A DNA stretch of 64,000 bases from Gelatoporia subvermispora B (Eukaryota > Basidiomycota > Agaricomycetes > Polyporales > Gelatoporiaceae): contig KB445805.1 in NCBI GenBank assembly GCA_000320605.2, forward strand, positions 1-64,000, in the 5' to 3' direction. Shown here in pieces: positions 1-12,357 of this stretch. Within the stretch, counting starts at the first letter, position 1; each line of letters starts with the position of its first letter. Made by a program: the position numbers and the translations under genes. Below the pieces are notes generated by a model. The model worked only from the letters and a program-made list of their open reading frames with translations, made no database searches and was not told the origin of the DNA.

Positions 1-981
1 GGCCGTTATCGACTTAGTACCTGCGTGAAGTATGTTGGCAGTGCTATTATGTCGCGCTGCTCATGCCATTGATGCCGAAGAGGGAGAAATACGGAATTAG
101 CAGATGTTCGCCTCCAAAACTAAAGCTCGTAACTTACAGCGTGTTTTCCTCAAGCACCCGCGATACGCGGCACACTGCAGCAGACCAATCACAGCGCTTG
201 GGAGTTTTCGAGGGCGGGAGGAGCTAGCAAAAGCAAAGTCGACAGCGACCCGACCCGGCGGTGCTCCTAGCGCATATCAGGCGCAGGACGGACGGGGAGA
301 GAAATAGGAGGACCGGAAGGATAGGAGGCGGGGTCGAGAGCAGATCTCGGGGGGAGCAGTGGACAGCCAGACAGGTGAGCATATATACGTATGGCGCCTG
401 ATAGCTTAGCGTCCCTGATACATCGAGCGTGAGCGATCAATTGTCAATCATGATATATCAAGCTGCCAGCATGGGGTGAAATTCAGACATATCAGGCGCG
501 TCCAGGAAGTTGACACTTTCCTGATGGGCCGCCTGCCCACTTGGTCTCATGATCTTCTAAACACAGGTGGGCCTGGTGTCTTGCTCCGCAGCTATTCTAC
601 GACATCGTCTTTGCGAGCCGATCGGAGATGCCTCATCAGTGGTGTTCCCTTCCATTTCCTCGAGGACTCTCAGAGACGGAAAAGACTATCCTGACGGGAT
701 CGAATCGGCAGGTCTCGAAGGTAAGACACCACGAGGGTTCGGACGGAAGGGAGCTGGAGTTCCGGAATAGTCACGTGTCCCTCCCCTCCTTGCAGGAACG
801 GTGTTGTGATTATGTGATATCTGGTCCAAGTAAGTCCCCACCTGATCGCGTCTTTGTGACTACATACTATCTAACTGTGTATCATTCCGATGGGAAAGTC
901 TAGACAAAGGTGGAATTTATACTACTTGTCAATACAAGCATGGAACAAGCTCGAGGAGGTTAGCGAGCTCAGCGCACTGCC
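1..981. other. intergenic, no gene recognised
   Basis: No conserved protein, RNA gene or repeat was recognised in this stretch. The open frames are short, overlap one another and show no family signature. A gene cut off by the left edge cannot be excluded. Confidence 0.5.
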
Positions 982-1693
982 TCACAGACCATTATAGTAA
1001 GCAATCGTCCTCGCAGCCAGTCCGCCCATTCCAGGGATGCCCATCACGTTCTGCGACAAATCTTTCTTCATGCGGCGTGTCTTCTCAAGGAACAAGAACG
1101 ATATAACCACCGTGTCGCGGATCTCCTCCCCACGGCTAGTGAACACGAGTTGCGCTGGTGTGCTCTCCGTCGGAGGTCTTGTCGAATAATCCTTCTTCAT
1201 CTTGATGAAATGTGCAATGGGGTCCTTGAAACCATCTTCGACCGAGAAGAGCTGCAGGAAACTACATGTAGCCACGCGCATTTCGAAAGATTGTGTCGGG
1301 GACGTACCTCGAGAGACCTCCCGGCCGACCAACCTTTCCACTTGTATTTGCGCTCACCATCGTCGTTGAAGGTGAGCTCGCTGCAATGCACCGAGAGCCG
1401 TCAAGTTTCGAAACGTTAAGAGTGCACTTGTAGACACACTCGACAAAAGGAACGATACTCTTATGCAACCAGTCATTAAGGGAAGTTGGTCGCTTGTCAC
1501 CAATAGTGACTTTGTCCGGGAGATATTCCCGCCATCTGGACGATGCGATGACCTCATCATTGCTGTTCCGGACGTATGTAATGCAAATTTTCCCGTATTC
1601 TGTCTTCACGGAATAAAGTAGCTTGCCATTGGCGTCAGTGATTGTCGTATTGCAGGGGTTATCGGGCTGTAATGAGAGTACTAGAGTAGTCAT
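982..1693 (-). CDS. DUF6593 domain protein
   Basis: Three exons, complement of 1440-1693, 1308-1380 and 982-1251, join in frame to 198 codons. The start is the ATG at 1693; a GTG further upstream is in frame but is not a likely start. The N-terminus (MTTLVLSLQPDNPCNTTI), the central KYKWKG motif and the C-terminal DTVVISFLFLEKTRR segment match the pattern I know for DUF6593, a domain found in many copies in agaricomycetes and of unknown function. Introns have GT-AG borders and are 53-59 nt long. There is no signal peptide or membrane segment. The neighbouring P450 lies downstream on the same strand. Family recognition is from memory; no function is inferred. Confidence 0.85.
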
Positions 1694-2728
1694 AGTAGCA
1701 ACTACTGACACTTAACAAAGAGCGGGGTGAGGACATGCTTTATAGTGGCCTCATAGTAGCTGCGCAGCAGTGGCTGGCTTAGCTTCTGCCATGATCGGGG
1801 CGCCTACTTTGACAGGTCCGCGCCAAAAGCTGCTGAAAGGCGTCGATGACTTCATAGTTTGTATCAGCAGTAAGGTGCTCTATGGTGTAGAAGAGTTGGC
1901 CGCGTCAAACAGATCTGACGTGCTTTGACGGGTTGAATGACTGTGATGTAAACCCATCATCTAACGGATCGTTATGGACACAGAGGCACCCAAATCCGCT
2001 GACGACCCCATTTCCGGAGTTCCATGACTAGGAATGTGAGCTGCCAGTCAAGTGCACATTGTGCAGGGAATCCGCAGTTCATGCTCCAAACTTCGCTCCA
2101 CAGGCCGCTGACCGCTGCTGCTGAGACGCCTAGGGCACGTGAGCTCCCTGCTCCCGGCACGTGTGCCCGCTACGCCAGTGCGACGGCGGCGACGCGATGC
2201 GACACGAGACGATGGCGGAGGGCCTGTCTCTGGTATGCCACACGGACGGTTAATTTGATAGTTCTCGGCTCGCGCAAAGGCGCTCAAGACTCTGATACAT
2301 ACTGCTACCACCGTCGTTCATCATACACTGTATCTTGATTTTCGAAAGGCTCATTACACTCACCATGTGAGTTATGGGTTGTCCAGCCTATCTTAGGTTG
2401 CAGGATAAGTCTATATTCAAGACGATGTGATCAGTGGGAGCTATTGCGAGGAGACCGACGGTGCGCAAGGAAGCCCAGTCATGCCCACGCCTGGAAACGT
2501 GCAGGGCCTTTGCAGAATGTTGCTTATTTCCCCTACACTCATCGAAACCTTGGCCGACATCGATCCCGGCGCTGAGAGTAGGTGCAAGAGGAGACGTTAC
2601 ATGAGGGGCGCAATTTTATATTCTCAGTGTTCTTAATACTACTGTGTACTCGATCTCGCATTGCGACAGTGTCTACAAAATCGTCACGTTCAGTAAAACC
2701 ATTCGCCATGATTTTCTGCAGTACACCC
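1694..2728. other. intergenic between DUF6593 gene and P450
   Basis: About 1 kb upstream of the DUF6593 gene and downstream of the proximal P450. Short open frames on both strands show no recognisable domain. It presumably holds the DUF6593 promoter and the P450 3' UTR. Confidence 0.5.
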
Positions 2729-5099
2729 TCAAGACCTGTTCGCGTCCTTGATGAATCCGACCTTGAGCTTCATCTGGGGCTTCGCAGCCTCCTCGCTCAT
2801 CGTCGGGTACGCAACTCCAGCGATGTTCCAGATGATGGGTTCCTTCGGCAGCTCGAAAGTGAATATCGGGAGCAAAACGGACAGCACGGCCTCTCCAGTG
2901 CGAGATGAATAAGATAGACAGCAATAGATTCGACCATCGCTGACGTACTCATTTCGATTTGCGAGAACTTGAAGCCACTTTCCGAGAACAGTTAGAAGAC
3001 AGATTCGGAGATGCTGAGCTAGACGTACATGCACGATCTCCCGCCTCCGAGGAAGGTCATCCTGAGGCAGCTCAGATTGTACATGGACAAAAAAGGAATT
3101 CAAGGCGCACAGATGAGAATAAACGCCTGGAATCTTGGCTTCTTCAACGGCTGAGGGCAATCCATCGATCCAGCGTTCGGGTTTCCACTCGAGTGCATCT
3201 TCTCCCCAGAGCGCCTTGTTCCAGTTGGACCCGTGTACACCTACTTGCACAACGGTACCCTTCGGAACGAGAATCTCGCTGAGCATTGTGCTGTCCTCTC
3301 CGCGAATGGGTTCAGAGAGGGGGAGAATCACGTCCCTGCAAGCCCTGTACGCATGGTTGGGTGGACATATTCTGTCAACATCCTGGATCCAGGGCGCTCG
3401 GATCACAGACGTACTCGCGCATCATCAGCATGGCAGGAGGGAAGCTGCTTTTCGTGTCAGTACATGACTGGGATCGCAACAACGTGTACTGACACTCTGA
3501 GCGTCTCTCGGCAGACAGCATCAAGGTAGGGGAGACGGGCGAGCTCATCGTAAGGGATGTCGCCGTCCTGGCTGGCCTCGGTTAGCTCTTCACGCAGCTT
3601 GCGTTGGACCTCTGGATGTTCGGCAAGTAGGTTGAGCGTCTTTGACAGAGCGTTGGAGGTGGTGTCCATCGCAGCGAAGATCAAGGTACTGCTCGGGGAT
3701 CAGACAGCGTGTTTGTAAAAGTGACAACCTCACTTGCCTCATCTGAGCGGCGACTTCGTGGTCCGGCAGCTTGTCACCTGCAGCGGCGTTCATGTTGGCC
3801 TTGACTGGATCCGGATCATAAGTGGAGATGCCATAGTAAATTGAGATATCTCCACTTACTAAGCACGCTCAATATATCCTTGCCCTCGGCGATCTGGTGG
3901 GCGACGGCGCCGTCGCCGCGTTCCAGCGCAGCCTTACGGGATCGGAAGATCTCATTGCACTTCGTATCGATGATATCGACCGCCCTGAGCAATGCTTGAA
4001 CCTGGTAATTAGGAAAATGTTTTATAACCATACGACGGAACGCAGGTGTGCCGTAATCGCAGAGGTACGGGAGAAAACGCCTGAGGATGGGGAGCTTCGC
4101 CATAGTCGGTCTGCCGAGCATACGCTGTTATGAGAGCTGATGTGGTAGTCTGGTAGAATGGGACGTACAACAGAGTCTTGATGGCATCGCCTGTGGACTC
4201 AGAGGCGTCCTCCACGAGCGGATCAAACGAGTAACCCAGTCCACCTTGTCCGATGAGTTCCAGAGCAGTACGTCCCATCCAGCCCAGCACATCGAGTTCC
4301 CGCGGGCCATTGGCGAGCCTTGCTGCCATTGCACGCTCGAGCTATGTACCAGGGATCGCCAACTATAAGAAAGTATTTAGGAAAGGGAAGATGATGAAAA
4401 CCTTGTGCGTGATTCTGTAAAAAACCGGCGTCAAGTGACGCATGTGATTGATAGAAAATACAGGATTGAGTAGTTTGCGCTGCTTGCGATGATGATCGCC
4501 TGTGTGCCAACGACATGTTAAGCCAACGTAAAGCGGGACAAATCATGCATCCCCATACCCAATGTTGACAACAGACCGGGACCAAAGATCATCAAATTAT
4601 TCCTATTGTGACGCGTTGTTACTAATGGGCAATAAGGGATGGAGATACTCACTTGATCAAGAAAGGTGGCTCGTCGTAGACTTCCTGATCTTTAACAATG
4701 ATATGGTGAAGGGCAAGCGGGTCGAAGATGTAGAGGGTCCTGGTCTGTTGAACAGTTGGACTACTTGTGCAAACATGAATAAACCACTGCGCGGCCACTC
4801 ACACCGAAAATGCCTTGCAGCTTTATGACAGGGCCATAGTTCTGTGTGATATCATGGTAGAAATCCCATTCATGACGACCATAGATTTGTGGTATGTGAC
4901 CTTAGAGCATGAGTAGGCATTAGATATCACACATTCATTATTCGAGCCTGTACGGCGTACCTCTCCAGAACGATTTAGTCGGAGGCCCCGGTAGATTGTC
5001 CAAAGGAGACTTGACCATAAACCGGCGCAGGAGTTTCCACAGAAACCAAGTGGCTGAGCATATCGTGATACTCTCTAACACAGATAGTAGCATAGGCAT
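2729..5099 (-). CDS. cytochrome P450, proximal tandem copy
   Basis: Haem-thiolate monooxygenase, probably anchored in the ER membrane; substrate unknown. Fourteen exons, complement of 4961-5099, 4803-4900, 4653-4744, 4559-4602, 4402-4499, 4169-4341, 3860-4110, 3738-3804, 3494-3688, 3415-3444, 3111-3344, 3029-3061, 2949-2977 and 2729-2892, give 548 aa. Visible features are an N-terminal hydrophobic anchor, the NLPGPP proline hinge, the I-helix motif AAMDTTS (about residue 325), ExxR as ETLR (about 383), KPERW, and the haem loop FLGGGRSCIG with the ligand Cys near 484. Exon lengths equal those of the copy at 6291-8665. Intron 8 has a GC donor (3737-3736). The upstream DNA lacks the TATA box of the other copy. 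It resembles basidiomycete CYP5037/CYP5144-like enzymes, but the family number is not certain. Confidence 0.93.
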
Positions 5100-6290
5100 T
5101 GGGGGCGGATGGTATGAGTGGCATCCAAGGCTCGTAGAAGCTCCGCCATATTGATATGACTTTGAAAAGGCCTGTCGGCCGTGTGTCACACCTGTCTCTA
5201 ATTCTCCGCACGAAAACGGTGGCTCGATTGAGCAAGACTATGCATCCTGGCGATCATCCAGTATGATCGGATCGCTTCGTGAATCCCAGCGTTTCTCCTG
5301 AGTGGACTCAGCTAGCAGAGCATTTTCGGGCTGATAAAGCGGGTCATCGGTCTATAATGGCGCTGACACAGTTTGAAAATCGTCTCTTCTGTGCGAAAAC
5401 CCGGCCGAGAATGTGCAAGCTGAAGCTTCTCTATGGACGTTCTAGACAGCTGAGTGACATGTGACCGACGCGAGCGGGGGAACACGACGAAGTCGACAAA
5501 TCAATATGACATGTCAGTCTATAGGAAGTATCAAACGTTGAACGATATGACGCGAGCATGAGACAGAAAGACCAATCTTACAAGAGTGAGAGTGAAGGAT
5601 ACAGTCCTGTTCAGGGCGATGGGCCCTCCCGCGGCGCGAGATCCCGCACAAGCGGAGTTCATCGGAGTTGCGTCGCAAAGCTCTCCGCTATATTGCGTCT
5701 TTGGGTGCCGGACCCTGCAACCACTCTGCTGATTGTCCAGAGCCTGGCACCCCTTCTGCAGCGTTACAGCCTGAGCGCAATGCGGGGCGCGAGGGCTTCA
5801 TCTAGCTGGGTGTATGTAGACGCAGGAGAGTAACGCTCAAGTTTTCGGGCTCTCCGTGGTGTCCACGGAGAGCCGGACGCGCTTGTGGCTGATCACAGTG
5901 CCACGCGTTGTATCACGTGGCCTCCGGCCCCTTTCGAGTCGCAACCACTTGTAGTCTCAGCCATGTCCTTCGTCAGCAGAGGGAACTGCCCAAGACAAGC
6001 TGGCATCACTCGTCAGGACTTAGAAATGACAGACGGATTGACGTCGAGCGCTTTTAGAGCAGGTTTCATCATGCAGGGAGCGCTAGGAAGTGCTGCGTGT
6101 GGACTCTGCAGGGCAGGAACAATAAGGCTCAGTCGTATTCGCTACATCGTTACGTTCCTCGCATTTTACTGAGAAGCTTCTGTGTTCTGTATACTCAACG
6201 TTGTATTTCGTCAATGTTCTTTGGGACGTCGTCTGGAATAAGATAATATGCATGCGAAGCATCAATACTCTTAGTAATTGTCTACCGACC
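5100..6290. other. P450 intergenic region with promoter of the proximal copy
   Basis: Upstream region of the proximal P450 and downstream region of the distal one. Positions 5421-5525 resemble 9421-9535 upstream of the other copy, sharing CGAC/CAAATCAAT-containing blocks, so promoter DNA was duplicated with the gene. A 12-bp hairpin lies at 5848-5874. No gene was recognised. Confidence 0.6.
5848..5874. repeat. perfect 12-bp inverted repeat, 3-nt loop
   Basis: The arms are GGCTCTCCGTGG at 5848-5859 and its exact reverse complement at 5863-5874, separated by TGT. It lies between the two P450 genes, about 420 bp beyond the stop of the distal copy. It could fold as a strong RNA hairpin or act as a symmetric protein site; the sequence does not show which. 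Confidence 0.8.
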
Positions 6291-8665
6291 TCAAGGCGTC
6301 TTCACATCCTTAACGAACCCAACCTTAAGCTTCATCTGGGGCTTCGTAGCCTCCTTGCCCATCGTTGGGTAGGTAACTCCAGCGACGTTCCAGACGATGG
6401 GCTCCTTGGGCAGCTCGAACGTGAACACAGGGATCAAGACCGCAAGTACGGCCTCTGCGAAGCGAAATGAGTGGAATCCACATTTACATATCAACGCCGA
6501 CTTACTCATTTCGATTTGCGAGAACTTGAACCCACTATCCACAGAAGCAATCAGCAAAAAAAGACAAGACTAGGAGGTTCTGCGAAAACCGTACATGCAC
6601 GATCTTCCGCCCCCGAGGAAAGTCATCCTGAAAATTCTAAGATTGTGCTCAGTAAATATTAGGATGTCACAACGTACAAATGAGAATATACACCCGGAAT
6701 CTTCGCCTCTTCGATGGCAGAAGGCAGACCATTGATCCAGCGTTCGGGCTTCCACTCTAGTGCATCTTCACCCCAGAGCCCCTTGTTCCAGTTCGATCCA
6801 TTGATACCAATGTGCACAACTGTGCCCTTCACAACAGGAATCTCGTTGAGCATTCTTCCGTCTTCTCCGCGAATGGGTTCCGAGAGGGGTAAGATCATGT
6901 CCTTGCGTGCCCTGCATAGGTTGCGGGTAAATGCCCTCTGTCAGTGACCAAAGTCCGGGAGTCCCCGGACGCAAACTTACTCGCGCATCAGGAGCATGGC
7001 AGGGGGCAATCTGCATCCATGGTTCAGCGTAGTACTTGCGAAAGCAAGTCCAGACGTACATTCTCAACGTTTCGCGACATACAGCATCCAGATAGGGCAG
7101 ACGAGCGAGCTCGTCATACGGAATGTCGCCGTCATGGCTGGCTTCCACCAGTTCCTCACGCAGCTTGCGTTGGACCTCTGGGTGCTCTGCGAGTAAGTTC
7201 AGCGTCTTAGATAGGGCGTTCGATGTAGTGTCCATCGCGGCGAAGATCAAAGTACTATTCAGAAATTAGCCGGTGTGACACGAAACGAAACGACCTCACT
7301 TACCTCATTTGTCCAACTACCTCGTGGTCTGGCATCCTGTCTCCAGCAGCAGCATTCATATTTGCTTTTACTGAATGCAAACAAGTCAGTATTTTTCGAA
7401 TGAGAGCGAAAACCCATATCGTACTGAGTACACTCAATATGTCTTTCCCCTCGGCAACCTGATCGGCCACAATTCCATCACCATCTTCGATGGCAGCCTT
7501 CCTGTTGCGGAATATCTCGTTGCATTTCACATCGATGACGTCGACAGCCTTGAGCAACGCTTGCACTCGAGCATTGGGGAATCGTTCTATGACCATACGG
7601 CGAAACGCAGGCGTGCCGTACTCAGAGAGGTACGGGATGAGACGCCGGAGAACTGGGAGCTTGGAGATGTTTGGTCTATCCAGCGCATGTTTTTCATTAG
7701 AGTAATCCATAAAAAGTAGTGACAAGTGGACATACAGCAGGGCCTTGATAGCATTACCTGTCGGCTCCGAGACGTCCTCCACGAGCGGATCAAACGAGTA
7801 CCCCAGCCCTCCTTGTCCGATGAGCTCCAGAGCAGTACGCCCCATCCAGCCAAGTACGTCGAGTTCTTGTGGGCCGTTTCCGAGCCTAGCTGCCATCGCA
7901 TGCTCCAACTATACCAGGAGTTAGTGCAAAATATTCGAAGAGACGGGAGAGACGGGAGTAGTATCAACCTTGTGCGTTATATTGTAAAAAACCGGGGTCA
8001 AGTGCCGCATGTGGTTGATGGAGAATACAGGATTAAGCAACTTGCGCTGCTTACGATGATGGTCGCCTGCGCATCATTGACTCCATCAATCAGCTAGAAC
8101 GGGGTATACTGCGGATCGCCATACCCAAGGTGGACAACAGTCCGGGACCGAATAATAGTAGATTGCCCCTGCACATAAATCGTCAACATCTGTAGGCATG
8201 CGCGGCGTAGATCCAAGATAATTGCTCACTTAATGAAGAACGGTGGCTCTTCATATGCCTCTTGATCCTTAACGATAATATGGTGGAGAGCGAGCGGGTC
8301 AAACACATAAAGAATTTTGCTCTATCTTCGTCATGAGACTATCGGGGCGTAAATGAATCTATGCGTGTGGACTTACACCGAACATGCCTTGCAACTTGAC
8401 AACTGTACCATAGTTCTGAGTAACGTCATGGTAGAAATCCCACTCGTGACGGCCATAGATCTGAGGAAGGTGACCTGAAATAGGGACAGCATGAGAAGCT
8501 ACATACCAGCGTATAAACCAACATACCTCTCCATGATGACCTTGGCGGAGGCCCGGGGATGTTATCTAAGGGTGACTTCACTATAAATTGGCGGAGGACT
8601 TTCCATAGCAACCATGTTGCTGTGCATATGACGGCGCCCTCTAGCACAGACAGTACCGCGGACAT
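6291..8665 (-). CDS. cytochrome P450, distal tandem copy
   Basis: Paralogue of the adjacent P450. Fourteen exons, complement of 8527-8665, 8377-8474, 8230-8321, 8125-8168, 7969-8066, 7736-7908, 7425-7675, 7304-7370, 7060-7254, 6981-7010, 6678-6911, 6595-6627, 6506-6534 and 6291-6454, give 548 aa, exon for exon the same lengths as the other copy. All introns have GT-AG borders. It carries a membrane anchor, NIPGPP hinge, AAMDTTS, ETLR, KPERW and the haem loop FLGGGRSCIG. The start is the ATG at 8665; an upstream TTG in the same frame is not a likely start. A TATA-like TATAAAT sits at 8714-8720. No partner enzyme suggesting a pathway is nearby. Confidence 0.94.
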
Positions 8666-8713
8666 AACGAACGCGGAGACTAATGCCAATCGAAGTCCAT
8701 AGAAGTTCCATCA

Positions 8714-8720
8714 ATTTATA
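8714..8720 (-). promoter_or_regulatory. TATA-like element of distal P450
   Basis: TATAAAT on the minus strand, about 50 bp before the ATG of the distal P450. The aligned position upstream of the proximal copy (about 5145-5155) reads ATATCAATATG and has lost the motif. Confidence 0.5.
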
Positions 8721-10878
8721 TGCCTTCGACAGCTAGCGTCACTGAGGTTCAAAGTCCGTCTGTGGCACTCAACGGAGTCGGCAGAGAAGATGACCGAAGT
8801 CTGGTGATTGGCAGTATGATCAAATTGCCTCGTGGATCGCACATTTGGTCATAGTAGCCAGAGTAGCAGAGGATCATCGAGTCGCTAAGTTAATCCGCAT
8901 CAGAGCCACAAGACATAGGATAGGACAAAGTCACCACGGTCCACGACATGGTCCCACACCGGAACGCCGGAATCTGTACCTGGTACGTGAGGCAGAACTC
9001 TCTCGACATGTACAGTACAGGACGCAAGCGCTGCTTGACGCTCCGATAATCATGCGCCCGCGCAAGGACTGTATACATACCAAGTGACTTAGAAGCAGGC
9101 GAGCTCCGCGCCATCCCACGTCAGCAAAAAAAGGCGCGCGAAAGATCATTAGGGCAGCCGGCATACACCTCGCACGCGAACTTTGCCACTAATGCCAGCA
9201 TCCTCCGCTCCGCGAATAAACTCAGAAGGAGCCGCACCGGGTCGCGCAGCATCGACCGTGCGTTCGGCATGTCCACAAATACGTACCTTCTGCCTGAACT
9301 GCCCTCGCAGCTGCGCCAGGGGAGTCCGGTACACCTCGAGGTCTCTAGTTTGTGGTCTCGCTAGCAGAATGCGCCAATCGGGACTAAGCTCCAGGTGGAT
9401 CGCGGGTAAGTACATGCATGCCGAAGCTTCTCCCTTGATGTTCTAGATGGCCAAGTGATCAATGGAGGTCCCGCGACCGACGCGGGCGGGAAGAAGGATG
9501 ACAGATTCGTCAAATCAATGTGACAAGGTCAAGTAGGAGATTGCGAATGGATGAATCAGAGAAACCATTCACGTAAATATCAAGTTGGCCGGCAAACTCC
9601 GGGCTGCGGAAGGGTACACCAGGCTCCGTCCCTATCGTTACTCAGTTTCTGTCACTTCCGCGACGTTGCTGGACGTTGATCTGAGTCTTGCCATCGCAAT
9701 TTGTCCACGTCATCAAGTCTATAGAGTCTCCAGCCTCGATCTTTTCTCGCTGTCTCATTGATATGGTAGTATGTCTTGTGCTCAACCTCTCGCAGTAGCC
9801 TCGTCAATCACCGCAGACTAAATGTGGCCTGAGTCCTGGACCCCAACACTGCACGTCTCACGCAATATTTCTGGTCACTTTTGTGTCTACTTCTCGGACC
9901 TCAAGATTTTGTTGAGGTTAGAGAGTTTGTAGATCTAGGTGTGTGCTCGATCATCGGAGTCAGTTCAGCTGGGATCGACTACACGGTCAACCACATGGTG
10001 TTCGCGTGGTTCATGCCAGTTGCACTCAGCGGCTTGTTCTTTCCGGGATTTGACATGCCTGCTTCCCGCTTTCTTACCCAGTATATCATCACGCTCTCGT
10101 CTTCAGAATTCTTGGACTGTGGATGCCGACAACCCATGATGTAAATATCGGACGACGTCCTCGGTTCCCCAGTCACAAATGTACTACAGAATACGCAGAC
10201 CTGTAGCTCTCGAAGCGCACATATGAAGATTTTTTACGTGCTCTTTATCACGGGTCCACGGGATCTACTGTCTCATGTGTGAATGTTCGGTATTATTTCT
10301 GTTCTTGCGTGGCCCAACGGCTCACGGCAGACCCAGTCGGTTTGACAAACCCTGCACCAAAAGACAACCTACGGAGGGCCGAGAGGTAGGCTTATTCGCC
10401 CGCAAATTGACTGTAGACAACTGTCCTTATATGAATCTCCAGCAGTGAATGTGGTGTAAAGCCAGTGGACCGATCGCAATTAGAAACCTGACTCTCCAAT
10501 ATGCGCAAGTGCTCATGACGTCAAAGTGAAATCTGCCGTGATTTCTATACACCCACACCACACTTCTATGAGCTGGTCGCAGTCAGGGCTTACCGCATCC
10601 GCACTTCATATTAGTTGAAGGCAATGCATGATGGCTTTAGATGATGTAACTTGTCAAGGTAACGGGTGCCGTCGTAGAGCCCGCATGGCCGCTCCCAGAG
10701 AGCTGTACGTGGTCAGTCACACTAGACTTCTAAGCATCCCGCAAAGTTCGCTGAATTGTTCCATGCTGATTGGGTCTCCTCCCGGGCAACGTTTTAAAAG
10801 ATTAGCAATGATACGGTTGACCTGCAGTACTCTGCTGAGTTCTCTCGGACACACGACTCGATCTCCATATTCTCCGTC
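8721..10878. other. intergenic; P450 upstream region with extra segment
   Basis: The block at 9421-9535 is the counterpart of 5421-5525 upstream of the proximal P450, but it lies about 750 bp from the ATG instead of about 320 bp. So about 430 bp, roughly within 8880-9420, is present only here. An unrecognised open frame (complement of 9149-9415) lies in that segment. From 9550 to 10878 nothing was recognised. Confidence 0.5.
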
Positions 10879-10881
10879 GTG

Positions 10882-11985
10882 ATACTCATTATATCGCTTA
10901 CCTACACCACCCCATGCAAATCAGTCACACGTAGCATGCGAGTGCACGAGGCACAGCTAGCTCCTACCCTGCGCGAGCTGTCTAGTCCCCCCTCATTGGA
11001 TAGCATCCTAACCCTGCGTCTTGCGCTTGTGCAAATGACCCCGAAGGACTGCAAGACACCCTATTCAATATCAGTAATTCGTTCAGTGCTTCGTACGGAC
11101 AGTGGCTCTCAAAAGAGGAGGTACGCGTAATCGCGTGAGATCTTCGATTTCAAGAGTCAAGCTAAGGGATGGTGCAGGTCAAAAAGTTCGTCTCACCACC
11201 GGCGGAAGCCGTTACAGCCATTACTTGGTGGCCTGAGGGGAGTGGCTTGAAGGTATCGAAATTCTCGCCTGCTAGCGATTAGTTAACTATAAGCGTGCCG
11301 GTTGGGAAAGCCAACGAGATGCTTGAGACGAACTTCTCCGTCTTCAAGCACAAGGTGACTGGCGCCCAGACTATCAGGACATTGCAATACTCCATACCTG
11401 CTGGATTTGAGACTTACATTGACTCCATACACCCGACAGTATAGTGAGTCGTATCTCGCCTATCTGTTGCAATCGCATCGCTTGACTAGACTACACCAGA
11501 TTTCCTATCGAGATCTTACGTCCAATCTTCTCGACCTCGTGTTGACGATGCTGTACCGGCCTCTTGCTGCAAGAACTCTACGGGGTTCCTGCGACGCCGG
11601 CAAAGAAAATGTCTAACACACTTGGTGTTAGCGCTTTCGTAGATGAGTACGCAAACGTTGCCGATCTACAGGTATGCGAATTTGCGAATGAATGTCTGTT
11701 GCTATGCCCCGGCTAACATAGTACTCAAACGAGACATTCATGACAATGTTTTGCTCTGATCTGCCCTTGAGTCAGAACTTCACAGTACTATCTATCGCTG
11801 GCGGTATAAACGATCAAGCTCCTTCCGAGGCAGGAGACGAAGCTGTGTGCTACAATCCGAATTTGTCATGGATTGTAATAGGAACGGACATCAGCCGTTG
11901 GTAGAATCTCGATATCCAGTACTCGATGGGCATCGCATCTCTTGTCCCCACCACGTTGATAACTCCGATATTGAGGGGCTTATAA
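10882..11985 (+). pseudogene. S53 sedolisin (tripeptidyl-peptidase) pseudogene
   Basis: Remnant of a secreted serine-carboxyl peptidase of the sedolisin/tripeptidyl-peptidase type. A possible decayed signal peptide is followed by pro-domain text (SMRVHEAQLAP from about 10933, then LTLRLALVQ). A one-base loss near 11034 shifts the frame; the next frame continues NDPEGLQDTLFNIS and GQWLSKEE. After an intron comes KKFVSPPAEAVTAIT, with a nonsense codon TAG at 11280-11282 where tryptophan is expected, then LTISVPVG and NEMLETNFSVFKHK. The start of the catalytic domain follows: CTGLLLQELYGVPATPA, NTLGVSAFVDEYANVADLQ and LDIQYSMGIASLVPTTLI. The region of the catalytic Glu and Asp is present, but homology stops near 11965, before the catalytic Ser. 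It cannot make an active enzyme. Confidence 0.88.
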
Positions 11986-12357
11986 GTTATGAGGACATGC
12001 AGGACGGTAGCCGTCCACCCAGCGCCGTCTAAGTAAGGATCATGACGACCAACGAGGCCTAAGCATAGTAACCTTTTTGCGCCTAGAACCACAAAGGCGT
12101 TACAATCATCGAGACACCGCAGCTCAACACCTGGGCCCTTAGATCGTCACATTCCACTCGTTTACATACATTTACACATCACGTTGAAGAAATACAACAC
12201 CGCGGAAGCCATCTCCTGCTCCGTCCACACACGAAAAAAATAGCCAAAATAGTCGCGAAAGTAGTCATGAACTCGTGCAAGACATCTCAAAAACAAACCC
12301 TCACCCTCTGCACCCTAGAGCCCAGAGCAGGTCAATACTTGGCAGAGCGTATGCTGC
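11986..12357. other. intergenic
   Basis: Short region between the truncated sedolisin and the 3' end of the secreted-protein gene. No feature was recognised. Confidence 0.5.
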
